This document shows, piece after piece, positions 36,996-48,855 of a DNA stretch of 64,000 nt. The notes under the pieces were generated by a model. That model searched no databases and was not told the origin of the DNA. It saw only the letters and a program-made list of their open reading frames with translations. The stretch is from contig CM031859.1 of assembly GCA_018697195.1 (NCBI GenBank), positions 60,432,190 to 60,496,189 on the forward strand, given 5' to 3'. This stretch comes from Certhia americana. Lineage: Eukaryota; Chordata; Aves; Passeriformes; Certhiidae. A program made the position numbers and the translations under genes. Position 1 is the first letter of the stretch; each line of letters begins with the position of its first letter.

Positions 36996-38916
36996 GGGAA
37001 AGAAATCAGACTGTCTCTTTATCTGCTTTCAACAGACATCTGTTACACAATGTGTGTCTTTCTGCTGCTTTATATAGCACGCCTTAAGTTTTCTTGCTTC
37101 CTGCAAGTGCTGGCCGGGGCAAGGCGTTGGGGTGAAGCAAGCGTCAGCTGTGCTTCAGGAGTTAAACTCACCGAAGGAAAGGTGGTGTAACCTACACAAA
37201 CCCCATGACTGCTGATCTCTGTCCTGTGACTAATGGAAAAACCCCCAATCTGGCTGTTCCGGCTTGGAAGCCACTTGTGCCCAGGCTGGGTCCCAGGGGC
37301 CTTAGTGAGTTTCAACACCAGAGGCAGGGCAGGTTGCTCTGAATAGCGCTGTCAGAGCTAAGAAAGCAGAGCCGTCCACTTTGCAGCTAAACCTGTTGAG
37401 CACCCTCAACTACCAGCTGGGCAAACAGGTAGTTGCCAGCTTCAGGTGGCCACTGTGGAGGGCTGACCCCTAAGCCAAAGCATCATTTGTCAGGCTGCTT
37501 CACTGAAAATCTTTTAATGCATTCAACAACAGCAATAGACGAGGGTAAGATTGGAGATTTCACTTTGCATAGAGTGACGTGACAGCACTCAGGTTGAGTT
37601 TTGCTTTTCCAATTTTTTTTTATTTAATTCTATCTCAAGAATTTGCAGCTCTTGGTATAATTTTTGTAATAGTTTGGAGAGTGCTTAGAAGGTTAAGATT
37701 CTCTTCATTACCACCTTTCCCTTTTTGAGAGTGCCAGACTCTTTTTTGCACAAAATACGTATTAATAGACTCAGAGCTGCTATAGTGATAATAAAACAAA
37801 AATGCAGTGCAGCTAGCACCCTGCTGCAGAGGAGCAGTGAATTCAGTCACCAAACCTGTCTAAACAAACTGAAGGGGCTCTTAGGAGCCCTTTTGTGCTC
37901 CTGCCTGCAACAGAGCTCAAACCAGCAGCAGATGCCACAAGGGTAACCAGTCCAGCTGACACTGCAATGAAATTTAGCCAAAGAACCCTAGCCAAAGAGC
38001 TGAGATCCAGATTTAGTTTTGGACCTTTTGAAAGCACAGAGTGAAGTGTTTAGGTTCGGACTTCTTGGTAGCTGCAAAGCCGAAGCTCAAAGCTCAGTGA
38101 AGTTCTTGGCAATGAGAGGGAAAGTTGGTCCTGGGATAGCAAATGTGGAGGCACCACAACTTCCAGTAAAAACACCCCTAAGTTATTTCAGATTTTCTTT
38201 GGTGAAGTGAACATTTCTCTGGTCCCTTTAATGCATTCATCGCCCCTACTACCTTTCAAGATAATAGCTATGAATGCCTCCTTTGTTATAAGACACATGC
38301 TGCCCTGTGTGTGTGGGAGGTGGGTGTTACGATAGGCATCATACAGCAGTATTCTGGTATTTTAATAAATGAGCTTCTGCTGGAAGTGACATTACTTGAG
38401 TGTAAAACCAGGCATATCTGTCTCCTTAGTAAGATACAGGGTATTTTGTGGGGGTGTGAAGCAATTTTCTTTGAATAATTGAATTAATTAATTAGAAGTT
38501 ACATAAATGTATAAAGCTCCAATTGCCCATAGTATCTGTGTACCATTCACAGAACTCTACGCATATTTTCTTCTGATTACATGAACACACTATTCTGAAT
38601 ATGCCAAACAACCTTCCTTTCTCCTTTTTTATAGTTCCCTGAGAGCTACTTCTGTAATACCCATGAGATGTGAAGAACAACCAGAGACCTCCTACAGGGA
38701 ACAATCTGCTATCAGAAGAGCTGTGCATTTCACTGATTTTTTGGCTCAGATGCCAACTCACATCCTCATTCTAAGACAAAAAACACTTTTAAAAAATTGT
38801 AAAAAGTTTGTTTTTTGGTGAAGCAAAATCTCAGAACATCTAAAGTGTTCAAAATATTTTTATTGAAGCCCTTGCAGACAAAAAAGAAAAAGAAATGCTA
38901 GATGCACAAAAGCTGC

Positions 38917-38971
38917 TATGGAAGGATATATTACCCAGTGTGTGGGTAATATATGGAAGGATATATTACCC
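38917..38971. repeat. 20-bp direct repeat with an embedded 12-bp perfect inverted repeat
   Basis: TATGGAAGGATATATTACCC occurs at 38917-38936 and again at 38952-38971, 35 bp apart. Between and overlapping them, ATATATTACCCA (38926-38937), loop GTGTG and TGGGTAATATAT (38943-38954) form a perfect 12-pair stem. Confidence 0.92.
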
Positions 38972-41924
38972 TCCAGTGTGCATCAAGTTTTAGGAGAACT
39001 AGTTCACTTTTCATCTCTGAAGAAATCTGAGAGCAATAGGACAGTGTTTTCACAAGCAGCCTGCAAGCTGGTTGTGTATGTGCAAAGCTTGAGGCATTGC
39101 TCCTTGGTCTCTCCTGATGAGACAGCCACTCTGTGTGCAGCATTTTACATTCACTGCCACATGCTCTAGAAACCAGACAGCCACTTCCCAGAAGCGTGAA
39201 TCATTTTCTCAGTTGTTTTCTGCTTCAGCTCCTGTTAAAAGTACTTTATTCCAAGTAGAATGGTTTTAAATGGAATACCTAAGGAAATTCAGCAACTGAA
39301 TAGGGATTTGAAGGACATTCATCTTCAAGGTTGATCTGCCTCTAAAGGATGCAGCAGAGCTTTGAGTGGGCACCCAGTGCTCTCCAGCACAATGTCCAAG
39401 CCACTAGGCAACCCTGTGCCCCAGGTAGCACCTTGCAAGCTCCTCCAGGTGCTGAGAACAAGAGTAAGAATAATGCCCAGGGGCCTGGAACACTCACTGG
39501 GAAGTGTAGCCACACTGCAGAGCGTGCAGGGCTGATGCTTGACATCTTGTACTGTCCAGGGTTTCAGTCACTTTAATAACTTGGGAACATGGTGCATCTG
39601 AACAGAAACAGTTCACACTTGTGGACAGATGTGTCTGAGGTGGAGCTGGGATGCCACTACACCTTTTGCATTCCTGCTCTTTCTTCCCAAGGCTTACAAA
39701 ACAGGACCGTAGCAGCATTAAGCAAAGCTGGCTACTTTTGTTTGAAGGGTCTTCAGATGAACTCTGCGAACCCAAACATGAATGTTGTTCAGGTTTATTG
39801 AGGGAAGTGAGAAATTGCCAGGAACACTGATGATGGGAAGCCCCACAATTTTCCTTTCTTTTGCTCATTAGCTGTGTAGAATAAGTGCAGTGTGAGTGAA
39901 ATACAAGTTTGCAATACCAAGCTGTTTATCAGTCATTTTTGTTGCTCTCTGAGCTGTAGAAATAGCAATGATTTAGCTTTAACTACTCAATATTTTTTCA
40001 AGTTCCTTTTTTTGACATTCTTTTCATTTTGCTGCTCTTTGTTTAAAAGCACTGAATTTTTCCAAGATCCTCTGGAAATTTCCAAGATGTAGTGTTTTGC
40101 TTTGGGCTTCAGTGGTGCCACTTGTGACAATGTTTAGATTTTTATTTCAATTGCACCTCTGAGTCACAGAGCCTCATTTCTTCCTTCTTTTCTTTCCCTT
40201 TAGAAAAATGTTTCAAATCCCTCCCTGTAAAAGTGCTTTGGCAATAATAATAACTGGAATCTTAGCAATTAATGGAGCTGTTTCAGTGTCTCTACTAGGA
40301 AACTTATATGGTTTTGATTATAATTTGGAAATAAGCAGGTATGAATGTGCAATGCTGTTTGCTTGTGACTTTGTCTTTTGGTATGTTTTAAAATCATAAC
40401 GTCCCTGGTGCTGGCTGTCCAAGAACAGTGCAATTTCATCCCTTCAGGTGGTTCTGATGATACCAAATGTCACTCAGCTGCCTAATAAAGTCAGTGAAAT
40501 GTGGAATGAACCAGTCAGTAGCCTGGGGAAGTACCCCTTTCTGTGTGGCTTTGCTCTCCTTGGCAATTTAATACGCCTGCATACATTATCCTTGTAAGTG
40601 TGATCTGATGTGTAGGTGGTCCCTATTTCTGACACATTACATTTATCTGCATCTCTGGAGAAGCTTAAAAAGCCAAGTCTTTTTTACAGTCAGAATATTA
40701 CCATGAATATGATGTATTCTGGGGACTGCATTCTGCATCCCAAGCATTCAGCTAATCAGAGCTGCAGCTCCAGCTGGCCTTATTTTGCCAATGAAATAAA
40801 ATGGAGCTATATAGGGAGAACACGTGAAGGCGTGCAGTAAATTTTTATGAGCCTGAGAATGGAATGACCACATTGCTCAAGACTCACCAGCAGAGAGCTA
40901 TGAAAGGCTTAACCAAATAAGTGGCAATTAAAACTTTATAGTGTTTCACATTGTCATGTGTTTGGGCCCTGTGTGTAATTTTTATCTCTTGTTTACACCA
41001 GCACTGGTGAAACTGAGGACAGTACATCTTGCATATAGTCACCCAAAAAACATGGTTTCATTTAGTTTGTTCGTGGGTCTTCCTTGAAGCCACTTGGAGG
41101 TTTTATATGTTATTTTGAAACACAGGGAGGTATGCAGCCAGGAGGGAACTATGTGGTGATGTTGCCTTCTTCCTTCTGTTCTGCACAGAGAGCTGCTCTG
41201 TGCCAAGTACTGACAGTGCTATAGTCTATAGCTCCTCATAGGAACTCTAATCCTCCAGGAAGTATACTTTGTAGATGTCACGGAAACTGAAATGTATTGG
41301 CGGTGCTTGTCACTGTATAACAAGAGATGAAATACAGATGTTTGTAATGGCCAGAGGGTGTATTTGCTGGACATCTCCTTGAACCAAAACTAAGTTTAAA
41401 CATATTTCTGAGTTTTGTGCCTGACACAAACCTTCCTTGGTTTCAACCTGCTTTCAGGGTTTATTTTTTTAGGGTTTTTTTAATTATCTTTTTCTACTCC
41501 TGATACAGGTGGCCTCTCTGGTTCTCCTGGTATCCTGGTAAGGGCCATGGAAGGTCAGGACAGGCAGAGAGAAAGGGGGAGGGTGCCAGCTCAGTACATC
41601 AGGGAGGAAGAGGGTAGAAAAATCACCTCAGTATGGACATGAGAGCAGAAAGCAGGGCAAGACAGAGTTAAATAGCTGGGACTGCAGAATCAGATTTTAA
41701 AGATACAGTAAACAGTCTTGAGACTTAAATTCTGAAATCCCAAGTTGAAAAAACCCTGAGTTGCACAGCCTCATTCACATAATGGGAAAATCTTCCACTT
41801 TGAAAAGCCATGCCTCTGCTATTAATACCAGGCATCTCCCTCCCCGTTTCTGGCCTTAACATGTTCACTGGTGTAACCCTGGAATCCTGTAAGATGTTAC
41901 TTTAGAGATAAGCCTGTCCCCAGG

Positions 41925-41990
41925 GAATCATAGAAAACAGAGATGGAAAACACCTCAAGAGATAATCTACCCCCTGTTATTGCCCTAGGC
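41925..41990 (-). mobile_element. Possible ancient CR1-like remnant
   Basis: The + strand reads GGAATCATAGAAAACAGAGA, then TGGAAAACACCTCAAGAGAT and AATCTACCCCCTG. This resembles the left end of a minus-strand CR1 3' end (AATCATAGA, TTGGAAAGACCTCAAG, ATCTAGTCCAACCCCCTG) with many changes. Short and uncertain. Confidence 0.4.
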
Positions 41991-43841
41991 CATTGCGAGG
42001 CTAATTACATATATGGGTTGGGGCGTGGGGAGATGGGTGCATAGGCAGGGTTTATTTGCTGGAAAGCTGTTAAGTAACATGCTGGGAGAACGGTGAGGTA
42101 ATGGGAATGATGTTACATCCAGGTGGTATTGGAAACTGCCAGATAAAAATGAGGTACTTTGTAGTGACAGTGGAGAGACAGCAGGTTAATGACTATGCTC
42201 TAAGTGTTCTCATCCACAGGATTTAGGGTCATGTAGGCAACCTGAACTAACTGGGACATTCTTCATTGCACAGCTGTATCTGTGGTGGGATAGGAGCAAG
42301 GATTAGGAGGGCTGCAGCAGGACTGTAGCTGCACACGCTGTGCTGTTAGTGCAATCCCAGTGTTGAGCAACACTACCCTTCCCAGTGAGAGCACTGATGG
42401 ATCCATATTGGTTGCTTTATAGGGTCAGTAATCAGCTCAGCAGTTGTGCAAGGTAAGAATCAAACTGACCTCTTTGTGAATCCTAATTATTTCAGACATC
42501 AGAAGTGGTCTGATTCTGCAGCTCTAAAAATGTGTTTTCAGATGTAGGGTGCTAAGTTCCTACTCTGTGAATAGCAAAATTTGAAAGTCTGTTTTTTCGC
42601 CATCTTAAATAATGGGGAAAGGAGGGGAACTAATGGGAAACCCGAGACTTAACTGAGTAAGATACATAGTTAAGGTACATAAAAGTGCTGAAAGTCAGTA
42701 CTGGAAAGTCGAGAGGGAAAGTCACCAAGGATATTGAAGAGCTCCCACTGTCTTGGAATGGAAAAGTCACAAGCGAACTCCTCCAAGCGAACTTCAGAAC
42801 TTACCTGGAAAAAATTCTGCCAGGTGATTAAATGAATAAGTAAACGAATAAATGAATATTTTTTTTCTGCAGAGCACACGGAAAAGAGATTGCAAGACAC
42901 AGCGTCATTCGCCATCGGACAGTGCTGGGGGTGGCGAAACTTGGTCCTTCCATGCCACCTAGTGTAGGAAGCTGAGCAGCTCCCTGCTCTGGGCAGCAGC
43001 TCCACGACCTGTGCATCCAGCCAGGCTGGGCTCCGCAAGCAAGGGTGATTAGCAGGAAATTAAGTGAGGATCAGAAGTCTGCCACTGTATAAACCACTCC
43101 ATCAATGCAGGTAAAAAAACCTGCTTCCAGCATACCATGGCAGCAAGTGATGCTGGTGCTTGGCTGTGTTTGTGTTGTGGCACACACAAAGGCTTTAGAG
43201 AGAATGGTGTAGCTTGTGTTTTAAGTGAAGAAGAGTAAGGTTATCTAACTTGCAGCTCTTAATACACTAAAAAGAAAAGGACAGCATGGGATGTTTTCAT
43301 TCTGACTCTTCGTGAAGTGTTTTGAGTCTTCATTTCTGTGACTAAAACTGTACATGGGGTAAGTGGATATTAAGTAAAGTTGGATGGTTGGTTTTGTTTT
43401 TTAATTTTTTGTCTGTTGTTTTCAACAGGATAAAGAAATTTCTGGATTTTGGCTCATTTGTGTAAGGAGAAAAAAACATTTTGTTTCCATTAGTAGTCAC
43501 TCCAAAACATGCCAATGGATAAAAAGGGGCCAAAGTTGGGGTGAACGTCGAATTTCTAAACATATATGTGTTTCAGCTGAGTGGTTAGGAATACTTTTCT
43601 CTAGTGCCAGTTGCTGGTGTAATTAAAAGGCTAAAGGCTAAACCAAGGACTCTTGACCTTACTTTGAAATATTCAGTGCTGGTTTGTCTTTGACACAGAA
43701 GAACAGATTAGATGGGAGAATATTTTGACAGTCTTTGATACTCCAAGAAAATCTATACCAACTCATTAGACTTGTTCAAAACTGCTTCTTAACAGATTGC
43801 ACTGTCTGTCCAGGATGTTACCAATCCCAGAATAACCAGAT

Positions 43842-43861
43842 AGCTATATATATATATATAC
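43842..43861. repeat. (TA)n microsatellite
   Basis: An uninterrupted TA dinucleotide run of about 20 bp lies in otherwise unique intergenic DNA. Confidence 0.85.
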
Positions 43862-46800
43862 TTATTTCACCCAACACCCATGGACAAGGGCACCTGCGTG
43901 CTGGCAGATTGTCCTACGCATAAGATGTGAAGTGTGTTTATAAGCAAGTTTTGAGAGTCACAGTTGCTAGCCTTGATATATAAAGAATGAATGATCTCAG
44001 CAGGATTTAAAAAAAGACAGTTACCCTGAATAACTGTGCTGGAGCCTGCATCAAACATAGGAAGAGGTAGTTCATGTTTAGTTTTGGACCTAATAAATCT
44101 CTCTTTTTTTTTTCCTAAGCTTTTTAGTTTTTATGTTATTACCTTGTTTATTCCCTTTAGAAAAATAGTTGTTTGAGTCATCCAGTCACTATCTTGCTGG
44201 AGCTGATAAACACTATTGCCTCCAAACAGAAATGATCCAGGCTTAAGAGATCTGTGCCCTTTCTCCACCCTGACTCCTGCTAGATGCCCTCACCTGTGTA
44301 CAGGCTTCTGTGTTCCCACATGCCTTTACTGTGGTGCAAGTAAGGTTTTATGTGGTGTGTAAACAAGGAAATCCCTAGAAGCAAAAGAGCACTTCAGAAG
44401 TTCGGCTTGCATGATGGCAAAATAATGACATGTAACCATAGCACTGATAAGGGCTGCATATCTGTTGTGTGTTGAGAAATGGGTGAAACAGCACAGGGGA
44501 GGAAGCATTGGAATGTCATAATATGCTTTACATTTGTACCCACGTTAAAAAAAAATAAAAAAAGGATACTGTTTCTACTTTTTCTGAGGCAATGTGATGT
44601 ATGTGTCTGGTTTCAGTATTAAAAAAAGATTAAAATTATTTAAAATATGTTTCAGGATTAAAAAAAAGAGAGGTGGATGTTGGCCATTAGAAGTCATCAG
44701 CCAAACTGTTGGCCTTCCCCTTCTTTCCTTTCCTTGGAACTCCCACGTATCTCTAGTTAACAGAATCCCCAAAGATGAGTGATGTTTAAATATTTAAAAT
44801 CCTTCTTTTTCAACATTTTTCTAGTCTAATTATTGATCCCACAATGTTTAGTATCCAGGAAGCAATCCTAAGTTCCTGAAATGAAAACCATCTTCCAAAA
44901 GCCAGGCTTTTAAAAGATGAGTCATTGGCTGGCACTTGAGCATTTTTTGGCACTTATCTGAAAAGTAAGAGGTTTTGAGGACAGTTTCTGCGTGTGAGAA
45001 AGTAAAACAAAGATAAAATCAAATCAAAAAGTGCTTGGCATGTGGCCTGCCAACTTTCAGAGAAGCGTGTAATAAAATCACAGTGTCCAGGCTGAAAGTA
45101 GGGGCACTCTGGTGTTTAACTCTTTCCTGAATGGCCTGTAATTACCATTCTGTATTTCTCTGAAACCAGGGCTGCATTTCTCTCTTTCTCAGAATGTGCT
45201 TTTTGTTGCTGAAACTCTGGGGTCTAGAAGTGCTTCAGTCTGCTCAGGGAGGTGAGGAAGGGGAAGGGGGCTGTGGAGACTAAGTTCTCAGCTTCCTTAT
45301 TAGCTCCCTGCAGAAGCTGCTAATCCCTACTAGGACTGCTGTCCTTGAGGCAAATACTGGATTGGTGGAAGATATTTCATAACTGATGCACCTGGGGCTT
45401 GCCCTGCTCTTTGTTCCCTTAGGCAAAACCTGGAGCAAGGAAAGAAAGGGTAGGCAAACTGACATGATTGTCAGTTAAAGTGCTCTAAACATCTGCTTGT
45501 AAATAAAAATCTTTTCCCTACTATTTTCAACATCTTCCTCCTGAGAACTCTAGTCAGGTTTGAGGGAGGTCTGCAGGTTCAGGTCAGCAATATTAACATT
45601 AAATAGAGGGAGAATAGAGAAGGAAAGAACTGGGATATATAACTCCCTGTACTGAACAAAATCACAACAAAAATGAGTGTATTATCAGCATGGTGAGTGG
45701 TATCTCTTAACCCTTGGAGATGGAAGATGTATTGGTCACATGCATAGAGGCAGTGCTGCAAATTTTGTGTGTCTCTTGCCAGGTCTATAGCACAGCTGTG
45801 TTCTCCATTGTTCCTGCCATGAGTAAATGGGGAGTAATTTCAGTGAATCAAGAGAATTAAGGGTTGATAATTAAGGTGTTTTTAAGATTTCTTACTCTTC
45901 TTCTCATGCTACTCTAAATTTGCAGCTTCCCATTTTCAGCTTGCCCCTTCACAATGTTCTGCAGTGTCTAAGCTCTTTTTTGTTTGTTTCAGGCTTTTTA
46001 ATTGAATCTGTAATGCCTCTGTTGCATTGTTTGTGGAAAATGATGACGATGATGGTCTCACAATTTCCATTCTAAGTATCTCTTTGATAAACTGCAGAAT
46101 GACGAGAACTGGGGCTCTGTAGTGGTGTGAACACACTTGGACACATGAAACCATGTAGCAGGAGGCAGGTTGACAGGGTTCCCTTAGACTCAGGAAATAT
46201 TTTTCAAGCAGAAAGTATAAGCAGCCAACCTGGAACAGCCATGGGTTAGCAGTAGCATGGCTGTTACACGACTCTCATGTCAGTGGTGTATAACCTGTCA
46301 CGATGTGCTCACTTCCAATGCCAAGTAAAACCCCCATGGAAATGAAGTTACAGATCTGGGGGAAGAAATGTTCAGTACGCCTGATCATTACAGAGCTCCA
46401 CAATTCAAGCAAGTGCTTTGAAAACCGCAGCTGCAGGAAGCAGGTGTGAGCCCCTCAGCGTCTGTGGCTGTGCACGTCGTGGCTGCAGAGTGCAGCCGGG
46501 AAAGGCCTCGCCTGTAGCTGAGGAGAGAAACTGGGCTTTCCTCTGGAAGGCAGCTTCCCACGGCTCCCTGCCAAGGAGGCTGCACCGAGTAACCCTGAGC
46601 ATTGGCCCTTTGCCCCTGTATTCCCCTGCTGTGGTCAGTCGGGGCAGCAGGAGAGGAGGGAGCCGTGTGATTTAAGTTGAGAGGAAGGGAGCAGATAAGG
46701 ACACAGAGTAATGAAATGAGTAGCTGGAGTCAGGGGAAGTGGGAAGCTGACCTAAGGACTGAGGAATGTCATCGGGGACGGAGGGGTGGGGACATGTGGA

Positions 46801-48837
46801 CTTGGCAAAGAAACTGGGAAGGGAAGCCAGGAAGAGAGGGTGTGGAGAGGCTGAGATTAGACGGGAACTAGAAAGAAAGTCTTATTCTGGGGTTGGGCTT
46901 GTCTTGCATTTGGGAAGAGGAAAAGGGTCCAGAAACCTGGCAAGTGGGTCATGGCACTGGTCAGGAAAGGGGTCAGGAAACAGTCCAGGAGTTAAAAATT
47001 GAAGGGCATTGTACTGGGATGGTACAGAGACAGAAAACCCTGCATCCACCCAAGTGTGCTCTAGTTTCCAGAGCTGGAATGGCACTCAAGAGGACTGTAG
47101 TAGACCCCACCACTGTCTGCAAATACTTTTCAGACCTATTTTTTGAGACAAGATTTAAGCGCATGCTTTCAGCTTCTTTCGTGAACTTTTTGAGTATTTG
47201 GCAGAAATGGTGTAGAATAACTTTGCTGGGTAGAGGGAAAAGTTAAGTCAGGAAGGTGAGCTGCGATATATGCAAACAAATTTGTGTGATTTTTTTTCTG
47301 GTTTGTCATGTAATTTTAAGTAAAAATCTAATCTCATTTTATGGCCAAAATATTTGTCATCAATTCCTTAATTTGCCACGTAAATAATCCATTAGTCTAT
47401 ACATTTCAGCAAATATTTGAGTGGATTATTTTTAGAATGATATCTTATAGAAATAGCACATTGTTAAATAAACTTATATACGTTCTCTTGCTTTATCTTA
47501 TCAATTTTTTCCATTCCTAAATAATATAAAAATTGTAGCAGATTTTTTTTCTTATTGAAATTTCTAGTAGCTGGCACCGATGAAAACAATCGGTCAAGAC
47601 ATGCTTCAATATTTCCATGCATTTCATAATGATAAAATGCGGTAGCCCCTGTGATTTTTAAATCTTTTTGTCAGGTAATGAAAGAAAAGATGATCTGAAG
47701 TTATCTTATCACAATTGTATTTAGCAGTGTAATGTAGCATATGAACTTGGTAGTCCTGTGGAAGAAAATATACCTCTTTAGTTTCTAGCTAATTTGTAGA
47801 AAGAAGAGAGGTCAGGCAGAGGAATAGTCTGCCACAATTAACATTGCTGGTACAAAGTTTGTATCTAATTTCAAAATTAAAGCCATTTTTACTATACAAC
47901 AGTTTTCATATCTTTCAAATACTCCTGATGCAACTTCAGTACAGTCAAAAATAATCATGGGCCAAATAGTTATTTTTCTTCAGTTTTTTTTTTAAGGGGT
48001 GTAATTAAGTCCAATCTTTGGGCGAGGTAAGGACAAAACTTCATTTTGATTTATTGTTAGGTTTTTTTCCTCAGCTTGGTATTATTCTGCACTGGAAGCA
48101 AGTATGATCAACCTGCTGAGGACAGATTGGTGCATTCAATCTCCCTTACTCTTATGTGAAAAACAAATGGGAAAATGTGTCTCTGCAAAATGAAGCTCTG
48201 CTTCTGTCACTCACAGCGAAGCCCTGCACAGTTATACCCTACACTTCACTGCCTGCACTGGGAGCAAAGAAAAGTTGTTGGTCCCATGCGAAGCCAATAA
48301 TCTGGGATCCTTCAGCTGGCTTCAAAACTGGAAACCACATCGGTGTGCCTGCATTGTTCTAACACAACTGTGTAGATTGGCAGGACTGCAGCAAGATTTT
48401 TGGTACTGCACTTTGCTGGGTACTTCTGCTGACTTACCTGGAAGTTGCTTCAGTGTTTCTAACGTTGCCTAGTGCAGAGAAATGGAAAATATGATGGCAT
48501 CTGTTAATTAATTCCACATTGAAATGCAAGCACATGAGAGGACTTAACATTCTCAGCCTCCAGTGAGAGCGCACAGGATACTGATACACTTGCTCATTTC
48601 TGATTGTCCATTACAGATGGCCTTTGGAATATAGCCTTGAGACTTTTTTTTTCTCCTTTTTTTTTAAAATACAATGTGATGTTGCTAAAAGCTATTTAAT
48701 GAAAATAAAATATTTTCCAGAACAGGTAGCATATGAATAATCCCTTTTCCTTTCTGCTCTTCATATTTTTACCACATGTATTAGCAGTGCAGTTTTTAAG
48801 GTCCTCATCCAGAAAAGTACTTGAGCAGGTGCTTAAT

Positions 48838-48855
48838 TTTAAGCATATGCTTAAA
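48838..48855. repeat. 18-bp perfect palindrome
   Basis: TTTAAGCATATGCTTAAA is identical to its own reverse complement and contains the E-box-like CATATG in the centre. No partner sites were noticed nearby. Confidence 0.9.
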
